DNA of 36,512 nucleotides from Clostridiales bacterium. GTDB taxonomy: Bacteria; Bacillota; Clostridia; Christensenellales; Aristaeellaceae. The position numbers and the translations under genes were made by a program. The DNA is taken from contig SFNY01000017.1 in NCBI GenBank assembly GCA_004554085.1, positions 1-36,512 on the forward strand, given 5' to 3'. The notes under the pieces were generated by a model. It was not told where the DNA came from, did not search any database, and worked only from the letters and a program-made list of their open reading frames with translations. Shown piece by piece: positions 1 to 6,700 of the stretch (within the stretch, counting starts at the first letter, position 1; every line of letters starts with the position of its first letter).

Positions 1-1061
1 GTGGTGGCGGCGTAGGGCAGGCGCACCACGTTGCGCAGGGAGATGTAGCTCTCCGGGATCAGGCGGGAGTCGAACTCCGCGTCGGTCACGGCGAAGGCCA
101 TGGTCGCCGGGGGATGGGCGATGATGACGGAATTGATGTCCGGGTGCAGCTCATAGATGCGCTGGTGCAGCAGCACCGAGCGGCTGGGGGTCTTGCCCAG
201 CTCGCACATGCCGCCCTTGATGCGCACGATGTCCTCGGGCTCCAGATACTTGCGGTCCTTCATGTAGGGGGTAATCAGGAAGGAGCCGTCGGAGAGGCGC
301 ATGGAGAAGGTGCCCTGGGTACTGGTGAAGAGGCGCTGGTCGTAGGAACGATGGATCAGCGTGCACAGATCGCGCCGTCCCGCGCGCTCCTCGCTGGAGA
401 CCTGCTTGGCCTCGAAGGCGTCCAGCGGCGGATGGGCCTTGGAGCTGTCCATGGCGATCTGCGCGTCGCTCAGGCGGCGGGGCGTGCCCAGCTTGCGGGC
501 GTCCAGCTCGATCTGCGCGCAGGAGGTGGCGGTCTCAAACACCATGAAGGCGTGGTAGAGGTCGCCCGCGCCGCAGATCACGCCGTGGTTCTCCATCAGC
601 ACGGCATTGTAGCCCTCGGCAAACTTCTCGGCGATGTTCTTGCCCAGCTGGACGCTTCCGGGAATGTCGTACTTCGCCATGGCGATCTCGCCGCACACCA
701 GCGAGGCGTTGGGGATCAGCTTGGTGTCGGGAACCTGGCGCACCAGGCTGAAGGCCACCATCACCGGTGGATGGGCGTGCACGATGGCGCGCAGGTCGGG
801 GCGCAGCTTGTAGATGTTACTGTGGATGGGGAACTCCACGCTGGGCTTGTGCAGGCCGATCACGGTGCCGTCGGGCTTGATCTGCATGATGTCCGCGCGG
901 GTCAGGCTGCCCTTGTCGATGCCGGAGGGGGTGATCCAGATGTCGCCGTTTTCGTCGCGAATGGAAAGGTTGCCGCCGGAGGTGGTGGTCATGCCGTAGG
1001 AATAGATGCGGTCCATGATCATCACCAGCTGGTCTGCCGGGTGCAGAAGCTCAAAATTCAT
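1..1061 (-). CDS. Two-domain class II aldolase/adducin-family protein (partial, C-terminus off the window)
   Basis: The start is ATG at 1061, with a GGAGG ribosome site about 6 nt upstream. The 353 visible residues form two class II aldolase domains in tandem, about 1-205 and 225-353+. Class II aldolases of the fuculose/rhamnulose-1-phosphate type cleave sugar phosphates using zinc held by three histidines plus a catalytic acid. Domain 1 has the whole set: Glu76 in SVEFPIH, His95 and His97 in HAHPP, and His159 in ENHGV. The matching part of domain 2 reads SRSVLLH and IAHPP, so the acid and the first zinc histidine are missing. Domain 2 therefore looks catalytically degenerate and may be structural or regulatory. 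Substrate is unknown. A sugar phosphate is likely by family, and a link to the rhamnose-type importer at 26-30.7 kb is only speculation. The gene runs past base 1, so its full length cannot be judged. Confidence 0.85.
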   Translation of the reverse strand, partial: MNFELLHPADQLVMIMDRIYSYGMTTTSGGNLSIRDENGDIWITPSGIDKGSLTRADIMQIKPDGTVIGLHKPSVEFPIHSNIYKLRPDLRAIVHAHPPVMVAFSLVRQVPDTKLIPNASLVCGEIAMAKYDIPGSVQLGKNIAEKFAEGYNAVLMENHGVICGAGDLYHAFMVFETATSCAQIELDARKLGTPRRLSDAQIAMDSSKAHPPLDAFEAKQVSSEERAGRRDLCTLIHRSYDQRLFTSTQGTFSMRLSDGSFLITPYMKDRKYLEPEDIVRIKGGMCELGKTPSRSVLLHQRIYELHPDINSVIIAHPPATMAFAVTDAEFDSRLIPESYISLRNVVRLPYAAT

Positions 1062-1152
1062 AGTTCAACCTCCTCAAATATGCATTCTGTCTGCTTCGAT
1101 TATCAACGCGGTCTGTTAAATGGCCGCTGCCTTTTTTGTAATATCCATTTGT

Positions 1153-1181
1153 ATTATAATGAATGTTCGGGTTTTTGGCAA
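1153..1181 (-). promoter_or_regulatory. Sigma-A promoter of the aldolase gene
   Basis: On the minus strand, a -35 TTGCCA (1176-1181) and a -10 TATAAT (1153-1158) are separated by 17 nt. The predicted transcript starts near 1146 and has a leader of about 85 nt before the ATG at 1061. Confidence 0.75.
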
Positions 1182-1191
1182 GCCCCCGGGA

Positions 1192-1253
1192 TTGAAAAAC
1201 GTGCGCGGCGATGCTACAATAAATGCAGAAATACATACGGCCGGAATTCCGGC
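1192..1253 (+). promoter_or_regulatory. Sigma-A promoter and palindrome ahead of the helical repeat protein
   Basis: A -35 TTGAAA (1192-1197) and a -10 TACAAT (1215-1220) have 17 nt spacing. The leader contains a perfect 14-bp palindrome, GCCGGAATTCCGGC (1240-1253). It lies directly before the GGAGGAGG ribosome site and could be an operator or a small hairpin affecting translation. The promoter is well supported; the role of the palindrome is a guess. Confidence 0.7.
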
Positions 1254-1265
1254 GGAGGAGGCAGC

Positions 1266-1658
1266 ATGAGCGAGCTGTTCAACAGCGCCAAGGAGGCGCT
1301 GGAGCGGGCGAAGGAGAAGGCCGCGCCCGTACTGGAGGACGTGAAGGAGAAGGCGAAGGAGACCGTCGGCGAGGTGCGCGAAAAGGCAGCGCCGGTGATC
1401 GAGGACGTGAAGGAAAAGGCCGCGCCTGTGGTGGAGAAGGTCAAGGACGTGGCAGACAGCGCTGTGGACGCGGTGAAGGAGGGCGCGGAGAAGGTCGGCG
1501 ACCTGTTCAAGAAGGACGCGCCCGGGCTGAACGTGAAGAACGAGCTCTTCGACGAGCTGGATCAGCAGGTTCGCGCCCAGAGGGAGGCCGCGAAGGCCCA
1601 GGCCGACGAGATGCAGCGCCGCCTGCACGAGATGCTGCACGGGAAAAAAGAGGAATAA
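1266..1658 (+). CDS. Small lysine/glutamate/alanine-rich amphipathic repeat protein
   Basis: This 130-residue protein starts at ATG 1266, with GGAGGAGG about 5 nt upstream. It has no signal peptide and no membrane segment. Residues 10-75 repeat a unit resembling EKAAPVxEDVKEK with alternating charged and Ala/Val positions, which predicts long amphipathic helices like those of LEA or apolipoprotein-like proteins. The tail (about 95-130) is a charged helix ending in KKEE. It has its own promoter and terminator, so it is probably a single-gene unit. Proteins of this composition are often stress-related or bind membrane surfaces, but nothing here fixes a role. The lysine-rich composition would also suit nucleic-acid or polyanion binding. 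Coding potential is well supported by the signals; function is unknown. Confidence 0.75.
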   Translation: MSELFNSAKEALERAKEKAAPVLEDVKEKAKETVGEVREKAAPVIEDVKEKAAPVVEKVKDVADSAVDAVKEGAEKVGDLFKKDAPGLNVKNELFDELDQQVRAQREAAKAQADEMQRRLHEMLHGKKEE

Positions 1659-1666
1659 AAGCGCAG

Positions 1667-1700
1667 GGCCGCACGATTCTCAGAAGCCGTGCGGCCTTCG
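1667..1700 (+). terminator. Hairpin terminator after the helical repeat protein
   Basis: The stem GGCCGCACG (1667-1675) pairs with CGTGCGGCC (1688-1696) across a 12-nt loop. Only two T residues follow, so intrinsic termination may be weak. Confidence 0.6.
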
Positions 1701-1719
1701 CATGTCTACGGAGCGTGGA

Positions 1720-1748
1720 TTTACAGACCGCCGCGCATGCGATACAAT
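1720..1748 (+). promoter_or_regulatory. Sigma-A promoter of the XRE/desulfoferrodoxin-like gene
   Basis: TTTACA (1720-1725), 17 nt, then TACAAT (1743-1748). The predicted transcript starts near 1755. This rules out the in-frame ATG at 1747 and supports a start at 1762 or 1768 with a very short leader. Confidence 0.7.
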
Positions 1749-1767
1749 GGAGAGCGAGGTGATGGGC

Positions 1768-2352
1768 ATGGATTGCGGCAAGGTGGGCGCACTGATTCGC
1801 AGGCTGCGGCTGGAGCAGGGCCTGACCCAGCGCCGGCTGGCGGAGAGGCTGAACCTGAGCGACAAGACGGTGAGCAAGTGGGAGCGCGGCCAGGGCTGTC
1901 CGGACGTGACGCTGCTGGGCGAGCTGTCGGAAATTCTGGGCGTGGAGCTGACCCGCATGCTGGCGGGGGACCTCGCGCCCAACGAGACGGATGGTGGAAA
2001 CATGAAGAAGGCAAAATACTGCGTCTGCCCGGTCTGCGGCGGCTTTACCGTGAGCACCGGCGGCGCGGAGATCAGCTGCTGCGGGCGGCGTCTCAAATCA
2101 ATGGAGCCGGTGAAGGCCGCGCCGGAGCAGAAACTTACGGTGGAGGCGGTGGAGGACGAGTGGTTCGTCACCTCCGCGCATCCCATGGAGAAGGACAACT
2201 ACATTCCCTTCGTGGCCTACGCAAGCGGCGGACGGCTGGAGCTGCACCGGCTCTACCCCGAGTGGAACCTGGAAATCCGCATCCTGCGCCGGGGCCACGG
2301 CATGCTGATCTGGTACGCGCCGGAGGACGGCCTGCTGTACCAGCTGATCTGA
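1768..2352 (+). CDS. XRE-family regulator fused to a desulfoferrodoxin-like domain
   Basis: I chose ATG 1768 because GAGG lies 8 nt before it and the promoter -10 overlaps the earlier ATG. The protein has 194 residues. Residues 5-65 are a HTH_3 DNA-binding domain (TQRRLAERLNLSDKTVSKWE). After a short linker, residues 84-194 resemble desulfoferrodoxin. Cys87, Cys90, Cys104 and Cys105 form the CxxC...CC metal site of desulforedoxin, and HPMEKDNYI (138-146) matches the superoxide-reductase segment normally reading HPMxxxHYI. Of the expected iron ligands only His138 remains. The second His is Asn144, and the C-terminal Cys and His are Ala and Asp. I infer a metal- or redox-sensing repressor without reductase activity. 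The next gene, an L,D-transpeptidase, has its own promoter directly after the stop codon and could be a target. Confidence 0.8.
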   Translation: MDCGKVGALIRRLRLEQGLTQRRLAERLNLSDKTVSKWERGQGCPDVTLLGELSEILGVELTRMLAGDLAPNETDGGNMKKAKYCVCPVCGGFTVSTGGAEISCCGRRLKSMEPVKAAPEQKLTVEAVEDEWFVTSAHPMEKDNYIPFVAYASGGRLELHRLYPEWNLEIRILRRGHGMLIWYAPEDGLLYQLI

Positions 2353-2353
2353 C

Positions 2354-2382
2354 TTGACACCCCTCCCGGCGCATGCTATACT
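2354..2382 (+). promoter_or_regulatory. Sigma-A promoter of the L,D-transpeptidase gene
   Basis: A consensus -35 TTGACA (2354-2359), 17 nt, then -10 TATACT (2377-2382). The -35 begins 1 nt after the stop codon of the upstream regulator gene. The predicted start is near 2389. Confidence 0.85.
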
Positions 2383-2409
2383 GCAAAAGAGCGCGAAGGG
2401 AGGGGTTTG

Positions 2410-3081
2410 ATGCTGAAAAGACGCAGAATTCTGTGCCTTGCGCTGCTGATCGCGCTGCTCTCCGGCTGCGCGCTGGCGGCCTCGCCCTACGCCATCGAGG
2501 TGGACGTCACCAACCAGATCGTCACGGTCTATCGCGCGGAGGACAGGAGCGAAAGCGGCATTGTGCGGCAGATGATCTGCTCAACCGGCGAAAACGAGTG
2601 CACGCCCGTGGGCCGCTTCACCCTCAACCAGCGCAACTCCGCCGAGCGCACCGAGTGGTACGCCATCCCGGCCTACGATTGCTACGTGCAGTATGTGACG
2701 CGCATCATCGGCGGCTACCTGTTCCATTCCCTGCCCTACGCGGAGAAGGACGAATCCACGCTGGATACCGAGGCTGCGGCGCTGCTGGGCACGCCCGCTT
2801 CCCACGGCTGCATCCGCCTGCGCCCGGAGGACGCGGAGTGGATTGCGAAGAACTGCCCCAACGGCACGCCCTGCCACATCTACCACAGCTGGGAGGTGGA
2901 CGAGGGCCTGCGGGGGCTGCTGCTGGTGCAGAGCTATGTCGAGGGCGGCGAATGGGCCAGCTACGCCGACTTCGCCCAGGGTGCGGGGGGCCTGACTGCG
3001 GCGGTGCAGTCCATGGTAACGCGGCAGAGGATCGAGGGCGTCGTGGCGGAGGTCACGCCCACGCCCATGCCGCGGAACTGA
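2410..3081 (+). CDS. Exported L,D-transpeptidase (YkuD/ErfK family)
   Basis: The start is ATG 2410, just downstream of GGGAGGGG. The 223-residue protein begins with a basic, hydrophobic signal sequence (1-24). LSGCALA could be a lipobox with lipidated Cys20, or a signal-peptidase-I site after ALA. Residues 27-170 are a YkuD domain with the catalytic motif SHGCIRL (131-137; nucleophile Cys134) and an upstream His106 in FHSLP. Enzymes of this family form 3-3 cross-links in peptidoglycan or anchor proteins to it, outside the membrane. The C-terminal 50 residues show no recognisable domain. The gene has its own strong promoter and terminator. Its signal peptide closely resembles that of the sortase at 5131. 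The family call is firm; the exact cross-link or acceptor is not known. Confidence 0.9.
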   Translation: MLKRRRILCLALLIALLSGCALAASPYAIEVDVTNQIVTVYRAEDRSESGIVRQMICSTGENECTPVGRFTLNQRNSAERTEWYAIPAYDCYVQYVTRIIGGYLFHSLPYAEKDESTLDTEAAALLGTPASHGCIRLRPEDAEWIAKNCPNGTPCHIYHSWEVDEGLRGLLLVQSYVEGGEWASYADFAQGAGGLTAAVQSMVTRQRIEGVVAEVTPTPMPRN

Positions 3082-3096
3082 ATATGCGTAATCTGG

Positions 3097-3124
3097 GGCC
3101 TGCTTCACGAAAGCGGGCCTTTGT
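3097..3124 (+). terminator. Intrinsic terminator of the L,D-transpeptidase gene
   Basis: The stem GGCCTGCTT (3097-3105) pairs with AAGCGGGCC (3111-3119) over a 5-nt loop, followed by TTTGT. Confidence 0.8.
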
Positions 3125-3199
3125 CATGCCAAATTGGCATTGGAGGGGCTGTGACACACAATCTTCACGAAATGCCCCGTATTTTTTGCCGGAGAAATG

Positions 3200-3242
3200 T
3201 TTTCTGAACCTATATGATGTGATATAATCATATTGTATGATT
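3200..3242 (+). promoter_or_regulatory. Promoter and inverted repeat upstream of the Ig-like protein/sortase pair
   Basis: A perfect -10 TATAAT (3223-3228) has a poor -35 (TTTTCT, 3200-3205). It overlaps the inverted repeat AATCATA (3226-3232), TTG, TATGATT (3236-3242), which covers the expected start site. A weak -35 plus an operator-like repeat suggests this unit is regulated. The leader before the ATG at 3324 is about 90 nt. Confidence 0.55.
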
Positions 3243-3323
3243 GGGTGTATTCTGCACGAGCGCGCCGAAGGGCTGCGCGGCACAGATTTGGAGACAGATC
3301 GTACATATTATAGGAGCAAGGCA

Positions 3324-5066
3324 ATGAAATATCATTTAAAGTGGATCTCCGCCCTGCTGGCGCTGCTGGTTCTGCTGGCGGCGGGCGCGCTGGCGGAGGC
3401 CGACGGCGAGGGCGCGGCGTATGCCGCGATCCTGCAAGCGGACGCTCTGCCCGGCGAGACCGAAACGGCGGAGCCTGCCCCCACTGCGGATGCGCCGGAG
3501 GTTCCCGGCGCGGAGGCTGTGGTTCCCGGCATTCGCGTGGAATTTCACATCTACTACGGCGAGGCGGATGGCGCGTCCCTGACGGAATATTCCGGCGGCG
3601 CCTATCCCATCGTGCTGGAGGACGTCGCGCCGGGATCGGCCATTGATGCCCCGGCGCTGCCCGGTTCCCTCATCGTAAACGGCGCGGAATACGCGCCCTC
3701 GGATTCCGTCTGGAAGTCCTCCGGCGCGGGAAGCCTGTCGGATGTGCGGCAGGACATGTCCTTCAGTGCCGTCTACCTGCGCGTGCGCCGGGAGGCGGGC
3801 TACACCGTGCGCCACTGCTGGCTGGGCGATCCCGGGGTTGAGATCTGCGAGGACGCGACTGGAACCGCCACGGTCGGCGAAGTCCTGCGCTGGGACGCGC
3901 CCGCCGAGGTTCCCGGCTACGCATTCCTGCGGGCCGGGGAGCCGGAGCTGGTCGTCAGTGCGGACGAGAGCCGCAACGAAATCGTGCTCTATTACAGCCG
4001 CGAGCTGAAGCTGACCTCCCAGAGCGCGGAGAAGATCTACGACGGCACGGAGCTGAGCTGCAACGAGGTTCTGCTCACGGGCAAGCTTGCCGGAACGGAC
4101 GAGCTGCACGTGCTGCTGGACGGCGGCGTCACAGACGTGGGCACGGCGGAGAACAGCTTCTCCCAGGTCGCCATCCTCCGCGACGGTCAGGATGTGACCC
4201 GGAACGGCGAGTATGCCGTCACGCTGGAGGCGGGCGCCCTCACGGTGCTGCCCGCGCCGCTGGAGATCACCGCCGGTTCCGACTACAAGCGCCGCGACGG
4301 CACGCCCCTGACCTGCAGCCAGTGGGCGCTGAGCGGAGGTTCCCTTGCGGAGGGACACAGCGTGGCCTCGATTCAGGTAACTGGCTCCCAGACGGAGCTA
4401 GGTACATCCCCGAACACGCCCTCGGACGTGGTGATCGTGGACGAGAGCGGCGCGGACGTGACCGCGAACTACGCGATCAGCTACTGCTCCGGCACGCTGG
4501 GCGTGACCGAGCGCCTGCCGCTGATCGTGATTGCCAACAGCGCCGCGAAGGATTACGACGGCGCGCCCCTCAGCGACGGCGGCTTCACTTGCAACGGCCT
4601 GCTGGAGGGCGACGAGCTTCACGCCCAGGTGCGCGGCAGCATCACCCGGGCCGGAAGCGTGGAGAACGCCATCGAGGATGTGACCATCACCCGCGACGGG
4701 CGCGACGTGACCAAGGAATACGACGTGGCCCTGCGCAGCGGCACGCTCAGCGTGCGGCCCATCGGGATCGAGATCACCGCAGCCTCCCGCACCCGCGAGT
4801 ACGACGGCACGGCGCTGACCTGCGACGACTGGGCGCTGACCCACGGTTCGCTGCTGGAGGGACATGCTCTGCGCAGCGTGACCGTCTCCGGCAGCCGCAC
4901 CGAGGTTGGCTGGGCGGAGAACCTGCCCGGCGGCGCGCTGATCGTGGACGAGGACGGCGCGGACGTGACCGCGAACTACGACATACGCTACGTCGGCGGA
5001 CGGCTGCGCGTGACCGACGTCCTCGACGATACCCAGGTTCCGCTGGGCGGCGATCTGTATCGCTGA
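3324..5066 (+). CDS. Secreted repeat protein with MBG/YDG-type Ig-like domains (putative sortase substrate)
   Basis: I chose ATG 3324, with AGGAG 8 nt upstream, because it places a clean signal peptide (about 1-26, ending AGALAEA) at the N-terminus. The 580-residue protein has an Ala/Pro-rich spacer, a beta-rich segment (about 65-150), a MucBP-like module (about 155-228) and four YDG/MBG-type Ig-like repeats (about 230-308, 309-396, 397-477 and 478-570). Each repeat starts near a YDG or RDG motif and ends with a GxLxV strand. Repeats 1 and 3 resemble each other, as do 2 and 4. The protein ends in DDTQVPLGGDLYR, with no LPxTG motif, hydrophobic anchor or positive tail. It should be an extracellular stalk or adhesin. 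The class B sortase 64 nt downstream is the natural partner, but the attachment motif is unclear. Confidence 0.8.
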   Translation: MKYHLKWISALLALLVLLAAGALAEADGEGAAYAAILQADALPGETETAEPAPTADAPEVPGAEAVVPGIRVEFHIYYGEADGASLTEYSGGAYPIVLEDVAPGSAIDAPALPGSLIVNGAEYAPSDSVWKSSGAGSLSDVRQDMSFSAVYLRVRREAGYTVRHCWLGDPGVEICEDATGTATVGEVLRWDAPAEVPGYAFLRAGEPELVVSADESRNEIVLYYSRELKLTSQSAEKIYDGTELSCNEVLLTGKLAGTDELHVLLDGGVTDVGTAENSFSQVAILRDGQDVTRNGEYAVTLEAGALTVLPAPLEITAGSDYKRRDGTPLTCSQWALSGGSLAEGHSVASIQVTGSQTELGTSPNTPSDVVIVDESGADVTANYAISYCSGTLGVTERLPLIVIANSAAKDYDGAPLSDGGFTCNGLLEGDELHAQVRGSITRAGSVENAIEDVTITRDGRDVTKEYDVALRSGTLSVRPIGIEITAASRTREYDGTALTCDDWALTHGSLLEGHALRSVTVSGSRTEVGWAENLPGGALIVDEDGADVTANYDIRYVGGRLRVTDVLDDTQVPLGGDLYR

Positions 5067-5130
5067 TTCCCCGCTCCATGCGGAGGAAAACCCTTAACAT
5101 ATCCAATATTACGACGGAGGTACTTACAAC

Positions 5131-5850
5131 ATGAATCGCAATGCAAACATCTTCCACCGCTGGGCAGCCGTGCTGCTGACCCTGGCCCTGCTGACCGGCT
5201 GCGCGCTGGCAGAGGAGACCGTACCCGCCATTCCGGAAGCCTTCGCGGAGCTGTATGCACAGAATCCGCACGTGGTGGGTCAGCTGAAGATGGATCCCGA
5301 TATCGCCCTGCCGGTAGTGCAGTGGGACAACAGCTTCTACATGGATCACGACTTTGACGGCAACGAGGACGTGGCCGGCACGCTGTTCGTGGACAGCCGC
5401 AACTCCCTCGATCCCCAGGACGATCACATCCTCATCTACGGCCACAACATGAAGGACGGCTCCATGTTCGGCTCCCTGAACAACTACCGCAACGTGGGCT
5501 TCCTGCGCAACACCACCTGCATCCAGTTCAACACCATCTATGGCGATGCGCAGTACGTGCCCTTCGCGCTGTTCGATGCGTCCATGACCAAGGATGACCC
5601 CAACTACTTCAAGCTGATCCGCCTCAACTTCAGCGAGGAGCAGCCCTTCGACGCCTTCCTGGCGGACGTGCAGAGCCGCTCCCTGTTCGACATCCCGGTG
5701 GATGTGAACGAGGACGACCAGCTGCTGAGCCTGGTCACCTGCAGCTATTCCATGGACAACGGCCGCTTCATCATCATGTGCCGCAAGCTGCGCGAGGACG
5801 AGACCCCCGAGCAGATGGAGGCGCTGATTGAGCAGGCCAAGTCCAGGTAA
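5131..5850 (+). CDS. srtB: Class B sortase
   Basis: The start is ATG 5131, with GGAGG 10 nt upstream. The protein is 239 residues, typical for class B. The N-terminus (1-28) is a signal peptide or anchor with a lipobox-like LTGC (Cys24). The sortase fold carries all catalytic residues: His105 in YGHNM, Cys204 in LVTCSY and Arg212 in GRFIIMCRKL. Sortases cut a C-terminal sorting signal and attach the substrate to peptidoglycan or to another subunit on the outer face of the membrane. The Ig-like protein just upstream is probably in the same transcript and is the likely substrate, although it lacks a standard sorting signal. Class B is assigned from the long segment before Cys204 and the YGHNM context. 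The class call is good; substrate specificity is unknown. Confidence 0.9.
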   Translation: MNRNANIFHRWAAVLLTLALLTGCALAEETVPAIPEAFAELYAQNPHVVGQLKMDPDIALPVVQWDNSFYMDHDFDGNEDVAGTLFVDSRNSLDPQDDHILIYGHNMKDGSMFGSLNNYRNVGFLRNTTCIQFNTIYGDAQYVPFALFDASMTKDDPNYFKLIRLNFSEEQPFDAFLADVQSRSLFDIPVDVNEDDQLLSLVTCSYSMDNGRFIIMCRKLREDETPEQMEALIEQAKSR

Positions 5851-5867
5851 GACGGGCGTACATACGA

Positions 5868-5893
5868 GGGCCGGAGGCGAAAACCTCCGGCCC
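5868..5893. terminator. Bidirectional hairpin terminator between srtB and a convergent regulator gene
   Basis: A 10-bp perfect stem GGGCCGGAGG (5868-5877) / CCTCCGGCCC (5884-5893) has a 6-nt loop. It sits between two convergent genes and probably serves both. The T tracts are modest on both strands. Confidence 0.7.
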
Positions 5894-5927
5894 ATTATCA
5901 TGTAAAAACGGCTGTTTGACGGGCATT

Positions 5928-6272
5928 CTACATCCCCGGGATCGATGTGCCGGACGCATCCTCCGCCTCGGCCAGCATCGCGGCGCAGCGCAGCAGCTCC
6001 AGCGCGGAGCAACGCACGGCCTTGCCCTCCGTCGGCAGCAGGTCGTTGGCGGTGCAGCCCAGCGCGCGGGCGATGCGGCAGAAGCTGTCCAGACTCAGTT
6101 TTCTGCTTCCGCGCTCGATGTGTCCCAGAAACGAGGTGGAGATGCCGGCGCGCTCGGCAAGCTGCTCCTGGGTCATGCGCTGCTGCATGCGGAGCTGGTG
6201 CACCCGTTTGCCGACCAAAATATAGAGTTCATCGGCCTCTTTCACAATTCTCACCCACCATTTATGCACCAT
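5928..6272 (-). CDS. XRE-family transcriptional regulator
   Basis: This 114-residue protein contains an HTH_3 domain (about 22-78) with the pattern MTQEQLAERAGISTSFLGHIERG, typical of Cro/cI-type regulators such as SinR-like proteins. The C-terminal 35 residues carry no known domain. The start is uncertain. ATG 6272 is used here, but the promoter places the transcript start near 6284, upstream of which the AGGAG (6286-6290) would be lost. An in-frame GTG at 6245 following GGTGGGTGAG is an alternative. It is transcribed divergently from a second XRE gene at 6351, and both share a spacer of about 80 nt with repeated GTACTACG motifs. This layout suggests auto- or cross-regulation. Targets are unknown. 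Confidence 0.8.
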   Translation of the reverse strand: MVHKWWVRIVKEADELYILVGKRVHQLRMQQRMTQEQLAERAGISTSFLGHIERGSRKLSLDSFCRIARALGCTANDLLPTEGKAVRCSALELLRCAAMLAEAEDASGTSIPGM

Positions 6273-6274
6273 AC

Positions 6275-6340
6275 GGTACTACGTGCTCCTAGTTTACCAT
6301 CGCCTGTGCCATACTGTCAATAGAACTTTTCAGTACTACG
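6275..6340. promoter_or_regulatory. Shared operator region between two divergent XRE genes (repeated GTACTACG)
   Basis: The octamer GTACTACG occurs at 6276-6283 and again at 6333-6340, in the same orientation. One copy lies next to each start codon. They flank the promoter of the leftward gene and could be binding sites for either regulator. Binding is inferred from position only. Confidence 0.4.
6291..6320 (-). promoter_or_regulatory. Sigma-A promoter of the leftward XRE gene
   Basis: On the minus strand, TTGACA (6315-6320), 18 nt, then TAAACT (6291-6296). The predicted start is near 6284. Confidence 0.7.
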
Positions 6341-6350
6341 GCAGGGGGTG

Positions 6351-6572
6351 ATGGCTCTGTATTTTCAGCGACTTCGGGACATGCGCGAGGATGCCGATAT
6401 GAAGCAGAGCGCCGTCGCCCAGTACCTCGGAATTCAGCAGACCGTGTACTCCAGATACGAGAGGGGCGCGCGCACCATCCCCCTGGAGCATCTCATCAAG
6501 CTGGCGGATCTCTACAACGTATCCCTGGACTTCCTCACCGGCAGAACCCAGAACATGAAGGTGAACAAGTGA
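6351..6572 (+). CDS. Small XRE-family regulator
   Basis: This 73-residue protein is essentially one HTH_3 domain (MKQSAVAQYLGIQQTVYSRYE; about 16-40), with the usual final helices ending in LDFLTGRT. Single-domain regulators of this type are common in Clostridia. ATG 6351 is preferred over the in-frame GTG at 6348, but the AGGGGG upstream is very close to both, so a later in-frame ATG at 6381 cannot be excluded. That later start would cut into helix 1. It is divergent from the XRE gene at 5928-6272 and is followed at once by a strong terminator. It probably regulates itself or its neighbour. Confidence 0.8.
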   Translation: MALYFQRLRDMREDADMKQSAVAQYLGIQQTVYSRYERGARTIPLEHLIKLADLYNVSLDFLTGRTQNMKVNK

Positions 6573-6597
6573 ACCCGACCGCATGGCCGGGTTTTTT
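6572..6597 (+). terminator. Intrinsic terminator of the small XRE gene
   Basis: AACCCGACC (6572-6580) pairs with GGCCGGGTT (6585-6593) with one A-C mismatch and a GCAT loop, followed by a six-T run. The stem begins on the last base of the stop codon. Confidence 0.85.
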
Positions 6598-6644
6598 CAT
6601 GTCCTGCGGGCATCGGATTTTCGCGGGATATTACACAAGCCCGC

Positions 6645-6673
6645 TTTACAACACAGCCCGTTTTGGGTATCCT
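6645..6673 (+). promoter_or_regulatory. Sigma-A promoter of the ThrE-type exporter operon
   Basis: TTTACA (6645-6650), 17 nt, then TATCCT (6668-6673). A start near 6680 leaves about 20 nt before the GTG at 6701. Confidence 0.6.
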
Positions 6674-6700
6674 TTTCAGGTGAATATGGAAGGAAAACTG

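Noticed and set aside
114..1265. Extension of the small helical protein to an ATG at 114
   Set aside because: It would run antisense through the aldolase gene and across two promoters. The ATG at 1266 has a proper ribosome site.
5928..6572. Prophage immunity region
   Set aside because: The divergent regulator pair resembles cI/cro, but no integrase, attachment site or structural phage gene is nearby.
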